Made by a program: the position numbers and the translations under genes
Assembly: GCA_900539835.1 (NCBI GenBank)
Contig: UQDR01000004.1
Span: 1-64,000, forward strand
DNA from: an uncultured Ruminococcus sp.
GTDB taxonomy: Bacteria > Bacillota > Clostridia > Oscillospirales > Ruminococcaceae
DNA: 64,000 nucleotides
Reading direction: 5' to 3'
Notes under the pieces: generated by a model
Told to the model about the DNA's origin: nothing
What the model saw: only the letters and a program-made list of their open reading frames with translations
The model's database searches: none
Shown: positions 16,270-25,894 of the stretch, in pieces
How positions within the stretch are numbered: the stretch's first letter is position 1
Layout of the letters: the number at the start of each line of letters is the position of its first letter

Positions 16270-16848
16270 TTATTTGCTTGAGTCAATATATTTCCAATAC
16301 CCTTTAAGGTAAACTCCGCCGGAAATCAGCGTAAGAAAAACTGATATCCATATTAAAGCCTCATTTATAAGGAATATCGGTGTATTCCAATTAAGGTTCG
16401 GACTACCCTTTGCGTCAGGGAAAATAATCTGCAAAAGCATAATTGCCACAAGTGCGATCATAGTAAAAGCAGTTTTAAGCTTTCCCCAAATGCCTGCCGC
16501 AACTACAACTCCTTCATTAGCAACCACAAGTCTTAACCCTGTAACCATAAACTCACGTCCGAGAATAAGCACAACTGCTATCGGGTCGATCCATCTTTCA
16601 AAGGCAAAGCATATAAGCGCAGTCATGACAAGAAGCTTATCCGCAAGGGGATCGAGAAATTTTCCGAATGTAGTAACAAGATTATTTCTCCTTGCTATTT
16701 TTCCGTCAAACCAGTCAGTAACAGAAGCTGCTGCAAATATTATCAAAGCCCAAACTATATGATATGGAATTTGAAAACACAATAATGTGATGAGAAAAAA
16801 CGGAATCAGGGCAACTCTTAAAACAGTAAGCTTATTTGGTAAATTCAT
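16270..16848 (-). CDS. pgsA: CDP-diacylglycerol-glycerol-3-phosphate 3-phosphatidyltransferase
   Basis: A 192-residue membrane enzyme that makes phosphatidylglycerophosphate, the precursor of phosphatidylglycerol and cardiolipin. The CDP-alcohol phosphotransferase signature is complete: D-W-F-D-G-K-I-A-R-R, then G-K-F-L-D-P-L-A-D-K at about residues 46-73. About five membrane segments are visible. A TTG at 16854 is in frame, but ATG 16848 sits 7 bases after AAGGAG. It begins 11 bases behind the rimO stop and should be cotranscribed with it. Confidence 0.95.
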   Translation of the reverse strand: MNLPNKLTVLRVALIPFFLITLLCFQIPYHIVWALIIFAAASVTDWFDGKIARRNNLVTTFGKFLDPLADKLLVMTALICFAFERWIDPIAVVLILGREFMVTGLRLVVANEGVVVAAGIWGKLKTAFTMIALVAIMLLQIIFPDAKGSPNLNWNTPIFLINEALIWISVFLTLISGGVYLKGYWKYIDSSK

Positions 16849-16859
16849 AGTCAATCTCC

Positions 16860-18191
16860 TTAATCCACTCTTGTTCCAATTAAATCGTAGTCAAGCGTGT
16901 CGTCTATATGCACCGTGATATAATCGCCCTCGGTGGGACGTTTTTCACTGGTGAAAAATATTTTTCCGTCAATTTCAGGGGCATCCATTGCACTTCTTCC
17001 GTAATAGCACTCGGCATATCTGTCAAAGCCCTCAGCAACGACCTCTATATCTTTTCCCAAAAGCTTTTCATTAAATCTGTCGGAAATAAACATCTGCTCC
17101 TGCATGATAATATCAGCTCTATGCTCTTTCACATCTTCATCAAGCTGACCGTCAAGCTTAGCCGCAGGAGTTCCCTCTTCTGCTGAATATGCAAAACAGC
17201 CCAAGCGTTCAAACTTAACTTCCTTAACAAAGTCAACAAGCTCTTCAAACTGCTCTTCCGTTTCTCCCGGAAAGCCCGCAATTAAAGTTGTTCTTATAAT
17301 TATATCGGGAATTTCCCTGCGTATTTTAGCGATCAAGTCGGTAAGTATTTTTCTGTCGCCGTGGCGGTTCATTCTTTTAAGCACCTGTCCACTGCAATGC
17401 TGCAAAGGTATATCCAGATATTTCACAAGCTTTTCTTCATCTCTGATAGTTTCAATAAGCTCATCGGTAATTCTTTCAGGATAAGCATAAAGAGTTCTTA
17501 TCCATTTAAGTCCGTCTATTTTACAAAGCTCACGCAGCAGCTTCGGAAGCATAGACTTGCCATACAAGTCCTCGCCGTATCTTGTAGTATCCTGTGCAAT
17601 TACAACAATTTCGGTAACGCCATTGTCTGCAAGCCACTTTGCTTCGGTTAATATATCCTCTATTTTACGGCTTCTGAATTTTCCTCTTATGGACGGAATA
17701 GCGCAATATGTACAACAGTTATCACAACCCTCGGCGATTTTAAGATATGCATAAAAAGGCTGTGTTGAAATAATTCTTCCGCCCTCAAGAGACAGCTTAT
17801 TCTTTTCATCAAAATCACAGACGCTCTTTCCGTCGCAAAGCACATCTCTTATAATATCGCACAATTTTTCATTAGAGCCGATTCCGATAACGGCGTCAAG
17901 CTCGGGAATTTCTTTAAGAACCTCGTCCTTATAACGCTCGGCAAGACAGCCTGTGCATATAACAGCCTTTATTCTTCCCTCTTTTTTCAAAGTACAAAAC
18001 TCAAGAATCGTATCAATAGCTTCCTGCTTTGCAGATTCAATAAATCCGCAGGTATTAACGACAACCACATCTGACAGTCCTGCGTCAGCCACTATTTCAA
18101 AGCCTTGTTTTTTCAAATCAAACAGCATATGCTCAGCGTCGACCTGATTCTTCGGGCAGCCTAACGACACCATTCCCACTCTTGTAGACAT
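16860..18191 (-). CDS. rimO: Ribosomal protein uS12 methylthiotransferase
   Basis: A 443-residue radical-SAM methylthiotransferase that modifies an Asp of ribosomal protein S12. The N-terminal MTTase domain has the three cluster cysteines (VSLGCPKN, NTCGF, CTGCLAER). The radical-SAM domain begins with EGCDNCCTYCAIPSIRG (CxxxCxxC at about 155-165). A TRAM domain occupies the last 65 residues. The S12-specific opening VSLGCPKNQVDAE distinguishes it from the tRNA enzyme MiaB. Upstream gene of pgsA. Confidence 0.95.
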   Translation of the reverse strand: MSTRVGMVSLGCPKNQVDAEHMLFDLKKQGFEIVADAGLSDVVVVNTCGFIESAKQEAIDTILEFCTLKKEGRIKAVICTGCLAERYKDEVLKEIPELDAVIGIGSNEKLCDIIRDVLCDGKSVCDFDEKNKLSLEGGRIISTQPFYAYLKIAEGCDNCCTYCAIPSIRGKFRSRKIEDILTEAKWLADNGVTEIVVIAQDTTRYGEDLYGKSMLPKLLRELCKIDGLKWIRTLYAYPERITDELIETIRDEEKLVKYLDIPLQHCSGQVLKRMNRHGDRKILTDLIAKIRREIPDIIIRTTLIAGFPGETEEQFEELVDFVKEVKFERLGCFAYSAEEGTPAAKLDGQLDEDVKEHRADIIMQEQMFISDRFNEKLLGKDIEVVAEGFDRYAECYYGRSAMDAPEIDGKIFFTSEKRPTEGDYITVHIDDTLDYDLIGTRVD

Positions 18192-18287
18192 TTATAAATA
18201 ACTCCAATCAAAGCAACTAAAATATAGATTTATTATCTCATGTTTACAATGAATTGTCAAGTGTTTTATAAATATTACTGTCAATCA

Positions 18288-18322
18288 ATAAAAAAGGCTG
18301 CTTCAAAACCTTTAAAGCAGCC
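18288..18322 (-). terminator. Terminator of recA-recX
   Basis: Stem GGCTGCTT (18296-18303) / AAGCAGCC (18315-18322), followed on the minus strand by TTTTTTATT. Confidence 0.85.
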
Positions 18323-18330
18323 ACTAACGA

Positions 18331-18948
18331 TCAATATTCCTCTTCGTTCAGATAATCCTCCAAGGCGGCATTAACGTCCTTATAGCTATATCCGTTTCGG
18401 ACAAGAGCATTTTTAACCTTTTTAATGCCGTCCTCGTCTTCAAGACGTCTTGCATATTTACTTTCGATCAGGTCTTTCAGCCGTTCCTGAGTTGTATCCT
18501 CATATTCCGTAAGAATCTCATTGGCGAGTTCTTTGGAAATACCTTTCTGACGCATTTCCTGAACAGCTTTATAATATCCGCACCGTTTTACTTCCATAAG
18601 CCTTTGGGCAAGGTTTTCGGCATAACGTCTATCGTCAACAATGCCCACCTCAACCAAGGAATCGATGACATCATAACAAATATCCTCGTCATAATTCTTT
18701 TCCAGCTTTTTAAAAAGCTCAATATAAGAATGGTCACGATAGTCCATGAGATACAAAGCCCGTTCTCTTGCACGTCGAAACTCGTTTGCATAGACAACCT
18801 GATTCCAAGCTGATTCGGGGATGCTCACTCCGCCTTTTATATTATACTGAGCGATGATTTCAGAATTTATAAACGCAGGCTCGCCCTCGTCAAAATTCAC
18901 CTGATATGTGCTGCCCTTAAATTTCTCTACTGAAATTATATTAAGCAT
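18331..18948 (-). CDS. recX: Regulatory protein RecX
   Basis: A 205-residue modulator that binds and restrains RecA filaments. It shows the three-helix tandem units of RecX: RARERALYLMDYRDHSYIEL, LVEVGIVDDRRYAENLAQRL, and the C-terminal VKNALVRNGYSYKDVNAALE. It starts 4 bases after the recA stop behind GGTGAT, so it is translated from the same mRNA, the usual arrangement that keeps RecX in step with RecA. Confidence 0.9.
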   Translation of the reverse strand: MLNIISVEKFKGSTYQVNFDEGEPAFINSEIIAQYNIKGGVSIPESAWNQVVYANEFRRARERALYLMDYRDHSYIELFKKLEKNYDEDICYDVIDSLVEVGIVDDRRYAENLAQRLMEVKRCGYYKAVQEMRQKGISKELANEILTEYEDTTQERLKDLIESKYARRLEDEDGIKKVKNALVRNGYSYKDVNAALEDYLNEEEY

Positions 18949-18951
18949 TTA

Positions 18952-20166
18952 TTAATCACCAAGGCTATTGATATCAACAGGAGCGAATTCCTCAAAGTCA
19001 TCATCAGCCGACACTGTTACGTCAGGCATAACAGCTTCACTTTCCTGAACCTCCGGCTTCTTTTCGGCAGACTTCGCAGCCTTTTCTTCAAGCTTAGCGT
19101 CCTTTTTATTTTTCTTCGAGGTCATGACAAGGTCTTTTTCTTTATCCTTAATAAGCTGTTCAATTTCAGCCATGATCTCAGGATTATTTTTAAGGAATTC
19201 CTTAGAATTGTCACGGCCCTGACCCAGCTTCATTTCGTTATAGCTATACCATGCTCCGCCCTTTTTAACGATATTAAGCTCTGCTGCAAGATCAAGCACC
19301 TCTCCTGTTCTTGATATACCCTGACCGTACATAATATCAAATTCACACTCTTTAAACGGAGGTGCGACCTTATTCTTTACGACCTTACATTTTGTTCTGT
19401 TACCGATAACCTCAGAACCGTTCTTAATCTGTTCGCCTCTTCTTACCTCAATTCTCACTGTACTGTAGAATTTCAAAGCACGTCCACCCGGAGTTGTCTC
19501 AGGATTTCCATAGATAACACCGATTTTCTCACGGACCTGATTGATAAATATTGCAGCACAATTTGATTTTGAAATAACCGATGTCAGCTTTCTCATAGCC
19601 TGTGACATAAGTCTTGCAAGCTGTCCCACATGAGTATCGCCCATTACGCCGTCAATTTCAGCCTTTGTTACCATAGCGGCAACGGAGTCTATTACGATAC
19701 AGTCGATAGCTCCCGATCTTGCCAAAGCCTCGGCAATTTCCAGAGCCTGTTCGCCGCTGTCCGGCTGTGACACCAGAAGGCTTTCAATATCAACGCCTAA
19801 TTTTTCGGCATACACAGGGTCAAGGGCATGCTCAACGTCGATAAACGCAACCTCGCCGCCCATTTTCTGTGTTTCTGCAATACAATGAAGGGCAACGGTA
19901 GTTTTACCTGATGACTCAGGTCCATAAATTTCAATAATACGTCCTCTTGGAATTCCGCCTATTCCCAATGCCAGATCCAAAGTCATTGAGCCTGTCGGAA
20001 TAGCGGCAACATCCATAGTTTTAGACTGACCAAGACGCATGATAGCTCCTGCTCCGAACTGTTTTTCAATAACGCCTATTGCAGTTTCAAGAGCCTTTTT
20101 CTTCTCGTCCTTATCTACGATTCTTACAACTGTTTTAGTTTCTTTCTTCTTTTTGTCGATAGCCAT
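18952..20166 (-). CDS. recA: Recombinase RecA
   Basis: A 404-residue recombinase for strand exchange and SOS signalling. The Walker A sequence GPESSGKTT (82-90), the Walker B stretch DCIVIDSVAAMVTKAEI, loop L2 near SNCAAIFINQVREKIGVIYG and the C-terminal domain are intact, with no intein. It is about 50 residues longer than typical RecA because of a charged Lys/Glu/Asp tail after about residue 345 (KKNKKDAKLEEKAAKSAEKK). RBS AGGAGG. No recognisable LexA box (GAAC-type dyad) was found in the 84 bases upstream, so SOS control is not evident here. Confidence 0.97.
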   Translation of the reverse strand: MAIDKKKKETKTVVRIVDKDEKKKALETAIGVIEKQFGAGAIMRLGQSKTMDVAAIPTGSMTLDLALGIGGIPRGRIIEIYGPESSGKTTVALHCIAETQKMGGEVAFIDVEHALDPVYAEKLGVDIESLLVSQPDSGEQALEIAEALARSGAIDCIVIDSVAAMVTKAEIDGVMGDTHVGQLARLMSQAMRKLTSVISKSNCAAIFINQVREKIGVIYGNPETTPGGRALKFYSTVRIEVRRGEQIKNGSEVIGNRTKCKVVKNKVAPPFKECEFDIMYGQGISRTGEVLDLAAELNIVKKGGAWYSYNEMKLGQGRDNSKEFLKNNPEIMAEIEQLIKDKEKDLVMTSKKNKKDAKLEEKAAKSAEKKPEVQESEAVMPDVTVSADDDFEEFAPVDINSLGD

Positions 20167-20250
20167 AACGCTTATCCTCCTAATTTAAAAATACAAAGAT
20201 TTCATCTTCATATACATACTAACACACTTTCTATCCAAAAGTCTGTACTG

Positions 20251-21147
20251 TTAAACGCTCATTACGTCTGTACACAGTTTTGTATTTTCCAATTTCTGTC
20301 CGAATACACAGCGGTTAACACCCATTAAATCCGGTCTTGTTCTGACATTTTTAAAGCCATGCTGAATAAGGATCCGCATAACCTCGTCCTCTTGATTTAT
20401 ACCGATTTCAAACAAAAGCATTCCGCCGTCTTTGATTTTATCTTTATAGATTCTTGTAATATCACGGTAATAGTCAAGGCCGTCCTCGCCGCCAAACAAA
20501 GCGCTCTCAGGTTCAAAAGTCACCTCACGCTGTAGAGTTTTCATTTCATCTGCTGTAACATACGGCGGATTACAGACAATTAAATCTGACATAGGCACAG
20601 CATTTATAACTTTGGCATCAAACACATCACCGTGTATAACATCAGCCATTGAATTATTCAACTGAACATTTTGCTTCAAGTAACATAGGGCTTTGTCAGA
20701 CTTTTCAACGCAGACGACTTTATCACAGCTCAGATTCTTTTCAAGGGCAATTCCAATACAGCCGCTTCCCGAACACAAATCAGTAACAATCAAGTTTTCT
20801 GATTTGCCAAGCTTTTTTACAGCGACATCCACCAAAGTTTCGGTATCTTGTCTTGGAATCAAAACTCCCTCGCCCACTTTAAAGGGCAGACCGTAAAACT
20901 CCCACTCTCCGAGAATATACTGCAACGGCTCTCCATTAAGACGTTTTTCGCATAGCTTTTCAAAGGCTTTCTTAATTTCGACATCTGCGACGCTTTTCAG
21001 CTTGTCTGCATATACAGGATTACGGCAATCTATGCACAACGCTTTACCCAACATTTCATTAATTTCAAACTCTGCATTTTCTATTTTTGAGAATTGAAGT
21101 TTTTCAAGCCATAAATTTTTCAGTTCTTTATATGTAAAGCTTACCAA
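20251..21147 (-). CDS. prmC: Peptide chain release factor N5-glutamine methyltransferase
   Basis: A 298-residue SAM-dependent methyltransferase that modifies the GGQ glutamine of release factors. The N-terminal helical domain is followed by PLQYILGEWEFYGLPFKV, RQDTETLV, the SAM-binding VTDLCSGSGCIGIAL and the catalytic NPPY motif (LIVCNPPYVT). The start is a TTG at 21147 that overlaps the stop of the upstream yqhQ gene, with AAGGAAG as ribosome-binding site; no other suitable start is close. Translational coupling with yqhQ is likely. Confidence 0.93.
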   Translation of the reverse strand: MVSFTYKELKNLWLEKLQFSKIENAEFEINEMLGKALCIDCRNPVYADKLKSVADVEIKKAFEKLCEKRLNGEPLQYILGEWEFYGLPFKVGEGVLIPRQDTETLVDVAVKKLGKSENLIVTDLCSGSGCIGIALEKNLSCDKVVCVEKSDKALCYLKQNVQLNNSMADVIHGDVFDAKVINAVPMSDLIVCNPPYVTADEMKTLQREVTFEPESALFGGEDGLDYYRDITRIYKDKIKDGGMLLFEIGINQEDEVMRILIQHGFKNVRTRPDLMGVNRCVFGQKLENTKLCTDVMSV

Positions 21148-22109
21148 CGGTCATCTTCCTTATTTTCAGGAATTACTGCTTTAAGAGCAGCAATCGCACA
21201 TTCTATTTCTTCGCCGTCCGGTTCTCTTGTTGTAATGCGCTGAATAGCAAGTCCCGGAGCCGAAATAATTCTTGTTACGGCATTATCATATTTTCCTGCA
21301 AGTCTTATAAGCTCATAGGCAATTCCCATAATTAAAGGCAAAACTGCAATTTTGCAAAGCATTCTTATAAAAACGCTGCTCCAAGGCAAATGGAGGACAG
21401 TATTCACAAAGATACTGATAAAAAGCACAAGAAAGATAAAGCTTGTTCCGCATCTTGGATGAAAGCGTGAGTGCTTCTTTACATTTTCCACAGTCAGCTC
21501 CTCGCCATGCTCATAACAGGTTATGGTTTTATGCTCAGCACCGTGATATTCATAGGTTCTTCTTATATCCTTCATTAAAGCCGTCAGGGCTGTATATCCA
21601 ATAAAAATAGCGATTTTCAGCAATCCCTCAATAACATTTCTTGCAAAACCGTTCAGCGGGATAAAATAATTTATACCCTTTGATATCCAAGACGGGACCA
21701 TCATAAACAGAACAACTGCGAGAGCTACTCCGATAACAATTGAAATTCCCGAAATAATAGGCATAATTTTATCGCCGAGTTTTTCATCAAGCCACTTCTC
21801 GAACCTTGTCAGCTCCTCGTCATCATCGTCTATGATCTGTTTTTCAGCCGATCTTGAGATACATTTATATCCGTCGATCATAGAAACGATAAAATTAAAC
21901 ACGCCTCTTACAAAAGGAATTTTTCTATACCACGGTACGTTTTTTCCGCCTTTTATCGGCCATATTTCCATATCAATTTCGCCGTCAGGAAGTCTGCAAG
22001 CCATTGCCGCTTTATCGATACCTCTCATCATAACGCCTTCAATAACTGCCTGTCCGCCTATTTTTGATTTAAACTGTTCACAGCTTTCGCCGCAATTTTT
22101 ACTGCTCAT
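21141..22109 (-). CDS. DUF1385 membrane protein (YqhQ family)
   Basis: A 322-residue conserved membrane protein of unknown biochemical function. The family signature GGQAVIEGVMMRG is near the N-terminus. It is followed by RKIPFVRGVFNFIVSMIDGY, four to five membrane segments between about 110 and 265, and the conserved EYHGAEHKTITCYEHGEELT and HPRCGTSFIFLV motifs, whose His, Glu and Cys could bind metal. ATG 22109 is chosen because GAGGAAAGG lies at the right distance. The gene overlaps the kinase gene by 11 bases upstream and touches prmC downstream. In Firmicutes it often neighbours prmC and prfA. Confidence 0.88.
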   Translation of the reverse strand: MSSKNCGESCEQFKSKIGGQAVIEGVMMRGIDKAAMACRLPDGEIDMEIWPIKGGKNVPWYRKIPFVRGVFNFIVSMIDGYKCISRSAEKQIIDDDDEELTRFEKWLDEKLGDKIMPIISGISIVIGVALAVVLFMMVPSWISKGINYFIPLNGFARNVIEGLLKIAIFIGYTALTALMKDIRRTYEYHGAEHKTITCYEHGEELTVENVKKHSRFHPRCGTSFIFLVLFISIFVNTVLHLPWSSVFIRMLCKIAVLPLIMGIAYELIRLAGKYDNAVTRIISAPGLAIQRITTREPDGEEIECAIAALKAVIPENKEDDRW

Positions 22110-23604
22110 CGATATTAGTCCTTTCCTCAAGTGAATCGGAGGAAATCAGCTCAACATTCACAGTTTCGTGATTGTCCGGTTCTTTCTTCTGTTCTATACA
22201 CGGCAAGGTAATCAAAACTGTTGTGCCTATGCCCTCTTCACTATTCACAACGAGAGTTCCGTTATGTCGTGAAATGATCTCATCAGCAACGGCAAGTCCG
22301 ATTCCTGAGCCTCGTCTTGTTTGATTTGCTTTAAAAAACTTTGTTTTAACCTTTGGCAGGTCATCTTTAGAAATACCGATTCCCGTATCTGAAACAGAAA
22401 TACATATCTCGTTATTCTGCTCATAGGCTTCCACAGATACGGTATCGCCTTTATCAGAATATTTAATTGCATTATCCACGATATTAATAAAAACCTGTCT
22501 GAGTCTGTTTTTATCTCCGTTAACAAACGGCAGCATTACCGGTTCATAATAATTAAGGGTAATTCCCAATGCTCTCGCACGTTCCTGATAAATCAGGACA
22601 GTTTCAGTCAATTCTGCCAATATATCAATGATATCCATAGTGAGGGTCAGGCGGTTATCCTGTATTCTTGAGAAATCAAGAAGCTCCTCAACCATTTGTG
22701 ACAATCTTTCAGTTTCAGAAGTAATAACTCTCATACCCTTGATAAAGGTTTCTCTATCATCAATTGTGGTAAGAGTTTCGCTCCATCCCTTTATTGCGGT
22801 CAAAGGCGTTCTCAGCTCGTGAGAAATTGAAGATATAAACTCATTTTTAATTGACTCGGTATTTGAAAGCTCCTCAGCCATATAGTTTATTGAATCGCAA
22901 AGCTCGCCAAGCTCGTCGTCACTGGTTTTCTCTATACGCTCGGTAAAATCGCCCTTAGCAAATTTTCTTGTGATCTGTCCGATTCGGATAATCGGATATA
23001 CGATTGATCTTATAAAAAATCTGCCTGAGAAAAATATTATCATGATTATACAAATTACAACCGCCGTAATTATGATTGTCATGATCCATATTTGTTTATC
23101 AATATTTTTCATTGACGTTACCATTCTGAGGGCGTCATATTCACTGCCATTCAGGGATATAACTGAAGTAACAGCAATGACCTTTTCTCCTGTCGGGAGG
23201 TCAAAAATCTGTGATGCAGTTCCATTGCTTGTTTTTTTCGCTTCAATATAATCCGAGAGATCAGATTCTCTGTCGGGAGAAAATCCGGAAGATGTAATAT
23301 CAATTCTTCCGTTGGTTTTTATCGCCATAAGCTCAATTTTATCCTTTTCGGCATAACCCTCAACCAATGCACGGATTTCTGTATTATGATTTGCTTCGCC
23401 GTCGTCGGAGGTTTTCATGACCGAGCTTGTAATAACGTTCATTTTCGATGTTACATACTGTTTGGCGGAGCTGTAATAATAATTTCTTATTACGGCGATA
23501 AGCAAAATCTCTATAATGACAAGCACCACAGAAATGACGCTTAAGCTGCTCCAGAGCCAATGCTTAGTAATGCTATGCTTACCGAATTTATTATATTTGC
23601 TCAC
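22099..23604 (-). CDS. Membrane sensor histidine kinase (PhoR/VicK-like)
   Basis: A 501-residue kinase. One membrane helix lies near residues 20-40, an external sensor domain spans about 45-170, a second helix about 171-195, and a HAMP segment about 200-250. HisKA contains the phospho-acceptor in SSISHELRTPLTAIKGW (His near 262). HATPase_c motifs are NIVDNAIKYSD, DTGIGI and GSGIGLAVADEII. Residue numbers assume the GTG at 23604, which follows AGGGGC; a TTG at 23622 directly after the regulator stop is the alternative. It pairs with the response regulator immediately upstream. Confidence 0.93.
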   Translation of the reverse strand: MSKYNKFGKHSITKHWLWSSLSVISVVLVIIEILLIAVIRNYYYSSAKQYVTSKMNVITSSVMKTSDDGEANHNTEIRALVEGYAEKDKIELMAIKTNGRIDITSSGFSPDRESDLSDYIEAKKTSNGTASQIFDLPTGEKVIAVTSVISLNGSEYDALRMVTSMKNIDKQIWIMTIIITAVVICIIMIIFFSGRFFIRSIVYPIIRIGQITRKFAKGDFTERIEKTSDDELGELCDSINYMAEELSNTESIKNEFISSISHELRTPLTAIKGWSETLTTIDDRETFIKGMRVITSETERLSQMVEELLDFSRIQDNRLTLTMDIIDILAELTETVLIYQERARALGITLNYYEPVMLPFVNGDKNRLRQVFINIVDNAIKYSDKGDTVSVEAYEQNNEICISVSDTGIGISKDDLPKVKTKFFKANQTRRGSGIGLAVADEIISRHNGTLVVNSEEGIGTTVLITLPCIEQKKEPDNHETVNVELISSDSLEERTNIDEQ

Positions 23605-23622
23605 CTGAAAGCCCCTTTGCAA

Positions 23623-24345
23623 TTATTTATTCTGTCCGTTTTTCTGTCCTGAAGTCCACTTATATCCGAATCCCCATATAGTCAGAAGATATTTAGGATT
23701 TGATGGCTCGTCCTCAATTTTCATTCTGATTCGTCTGATATTTACATCAACAATTTTATCGTCGCCGTAATAGCCGTCGCCCCAGATATGGTTAAGGATA
23801 GTATTTCTATCAAGCGCTGTATTCTGATTTTTCAGAAAATACTCCATAATCTGATATTCCACCTGAGTAAGCTCCAAAGGAACGTCATTTTTATAGACTA
23901 TCCTGCTTTTCAAATTAAGGGTAAAAGGTCCTGATGTAATGGAAGTAACCTCTTCCGGTTTTGAATAGGACATATCAACACGTCTGCAAACAGCGTCAAC
24001 TCTTGCTATCAGCTCAGAAATCGAAAAAGGCTTTGTGATATAGTCGTCTGCGCCTATCATAAGCGATGATATCTTATCCATTTCCTGTGATTTTGCAGAA
24101 AGCATGATTATTCCCAATGCCGGAGACTGTGCTCTTAATTTCTTACAGACATCCATTCCGTTTATACCCGGCATCATTATATCAAGCAATGCCACGTCAA
24201 AGGCTCCGCCGGATTCCTCATACGCTTTAAGCGCATCCTCTCCGCAATTTACGTCAACTACGTCATAACCGCTTCTTCTAAGGTTAATGACCACAAACTC
24301 TCTGATAGAATCCTCGTCTTCACAAACCAAAACTCTTCTCATCAT
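23623..24345 (-). CDS. OmpR/PhoB-family response regulator
   Basis: A 240-residue DNA-binding regulator. The receiver domain (1-120) shows the acidic pocket CEDED, the phospho-acceptor Asp55 in VALLDIMMPG, and K in ITKPFSI. The winged helix (about 135-232) ends with VDVNIRRIRMKIE and TIWGFGYKW. RBS GGAGG before ATG 24345. It is encoded between the lipoprotein gene (29-base gap) and its kinase, so all three are probably one signalling unit. Confidence 0.95.
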   Translation of the reverse strand: MMRRVLVCEDEDSIREFVVINLRRSGYDVVDVNCGEDALKAYEESGGAFDVALLDIMMPGINGMDVCKKLRAQSPALGIIMLSAKSQEMDKISSLMIGADDYITKPFSISELIARVDAVCRRVDMSYSKPEEVTSITSGPFTLNLKSRIVYKNDVPLELTQVEYQIMEYFLKNQNTALDRNTILNHIWGDGYYGDDKIVDVNIRRIRMKIEDEPSNPKYLLTIWGFGYKWTSGQKNGQNK

Positions 24346-24374
24346 TATATTTACCTCCGCAATTAATCTTTTTA

Positions 24375-25706
24375 CTACTCCACAATATAGAAACTGTTCT
24401 GGACCTCGTCAATAGTTAAAACCAACGGCTCGTCACTATCATCAGACAGCTTGACCATATAATCGAGCTGTCCCTTCAGGCTGATAAGCTGGTATCCGTC
24501 ATAGGAATATTCAGCCATATCCGAGTTGCTTACGACGGCAATTCGCATAAGCTCTGTCATTTCTCCGTTTATATCGCCGTTATATTTATAGAATACCATA
24601 TCTCCGCTCTGAGTATCCTTTTTCACTGTTACCTGGTCGTTCCAACGGTTAGGATATATCATGACATATCCGTCGGAAACGGAATAATAACCGGAAAATT
24701 TCACTGAAAAACCTAATTCCTTATCATATACGCACCATGAGGTCATATATTCCAAGTCCTTTTGAACTGCATTCTCATAGCCGAGCATAGGTTTAACAGA
24801 CGGTATTTCGATTTTATTATCTCTATCAATATCCATTGAATAATAACCGGATGGACGGGACCAAAACGGCATAAATTTTTCATTTTCGCTTTCCACAGGA
24901 TTTTTAAGCTTTCCGTTCTCACAGAGCACGATTTCAGTCTGAAGCTGGTTTTCATTTGTCAGGCAATCTATATAAATTGCCTGTGAATTATCCTCAAGAA
25001 GCCCCACTTTTGAATTAACATATGAAGTAACGTTTTGACACATATTAACGCTTTCTTTTTTAACGATCTGATTATTTACCATTTTTAAAAGCGACGCTTC
25101 ATATCTTTCGTTCTTATCTTTATCAGCGGCTTTCTTTTGAATAATAACAAGCTCGTTTGCGCCGTCGTCATTAATATCAACGGTTTCAAGTATTGAGCAA
25201 TTATCCGAGCCGACATTTTTAAACTCGCCGTTTACATAGCGATAAATCTCAAGGGATTTTTCGGCACTGGCGATATTCTGATAAACGACAATAACGTTAT
25301 TTTCATTGGTATTGCCCATGGGAGAAATAATTACTTTAGAAATCTCTGACCCTGCTCCTGATATTTCCGAAACAGAAACCCACTCGTCCTCCTCGTTTTT
25401 ATCAAGAATATTTACCCAGAGTCCTTCTTTTTTTCCTGCGCCGTTATATTCATAAAACACCAGGGCTTCCTCGCCGGGTTCATTGTCGATATTATCAATA
25501 ACATAAGCTGAACGGTTATCTCCGTTTTGGGGATATTTCAAGGTAATATCACTTCCCACGGATTGTATGAGGGCCTCGTGGATCTCGCTTTGCTGTTTTG
25601 TAAGCTTTGGAGCGCTGAATAATCCCTCGACTCCGAAATTAACTGCGGAACAGCCCGTCATAGTTATTGTCAAGACAACGGGGATAAATTTTCTCAGCCG
25701 AAGCAT
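24375..25706 (-). CDS. Lipoprotein of unknown function, first gene of a two-component operon
   Basis: A 443-residue lipoprotein. The signal peptide ends in TITMTGCSA with the lipobox Cys near residue 19. The exposed part reads as a chain of beta strands with repeated Asp/Asn-rich turns similar to FG-GAP/VCBS propeller blades (VDINDDGANELVII, NIDNEPGEEALVFYEYN, SMDIDRDNKIEIPS), which may bind calcium. No enzyme motif was found. The ATG at 25706 is preceded by AAAGGAGG; an upstream in-frame ATG at 25736 would place that ribosome-binding site inside the gene. Position ahead of the regulator and kinase genes suggests a sensory accessory or an output of that system. Confidence 0.72.
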   Translation of the reverse strand: MLRLRKFIPVVLTITMTGCSAVNFGVEGLFSAPKLTKQQSEIHEALIQSVGSDITLKYPQNGDNRSAYVIDNIDNEPGEEALVFYEYNGAGKKEGLWVNILDKNEEDEWVSVSEISGAGSEISKVIISPMGNTNENNVIVVYQNIASAEKSLEIYRYVNGEFKNVGSDNCSILETVDINDDGANELVIIQKKAADKDKNERYEASLLKMVNNQIVKKESVNMCQNVTSYVNSKVGLLEDNSQAIYIDCLTNENQLQTEIVLCENGKLKNPVESENEKFMPFWSRPSGYYSMDIDRDNKIEIPSVKPMLGYENAVQKDLEYMTSWCVYDKELGFSVKFSGYYSVSDGYVMIYPNRWNDQVTVKKDTQSGDMVFYKYNGDINGEMTELMRIAVVSNSDMAEYSYDGYQLISLKGQLDYMVKLSDDSDEPLVLTIDEVQNSFYIVE

Positions 25707-25731
25707 TTGCCTACTCCTCCTTTCAACATAC

Positions 25732-25760
25732 AGCATATTAATAATATATCAGTCTGTAAA
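25732..25760 (-). promoter_or_regulatory. Probable promoter of the lipoprotein-RR-HK operon
   Basis: TTTACA (25760-25755), 17-base spacer, TATGCT (25737-25732). Confidence 0.5.
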
Positions 25761-25845
25761 ACACATTAAAATCATTTAAATAATCATAGAAATATTATAT
25801 CATATTTTAATATTTTTTTCAACAGCTACACAAAAAAAGTTAATT

Positions 25846-25883
25846 AAACAAAAAGCATACCAAAGCAAAAGCTATGGTATGCT
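25846..25883 (-). terminator. Terminator of the citrate synthase gene
   Basis: Stem AGCATACC (25854-25861) / GGTATGCT (25876-25883), followed on the minus strand by TTTTGTTT. Confidence 0.75.
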
Positions 25884-25894
25884 GATATAACTAT

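Noticed and set aside
20167..20250. SOS (LexA) box ahead of recA
   Set aside because: I looked for a GAAC-N4-GTTC-type dyad in this short gap and found none.
22111..23601. Kinase and regulator as a WalKR orthologue
   Set aside because: The kinase lacks the PAS domain expected of WalK, and the operon lacks walH/walI-type genes; only a general OmpR/PhoR-type call is safe.
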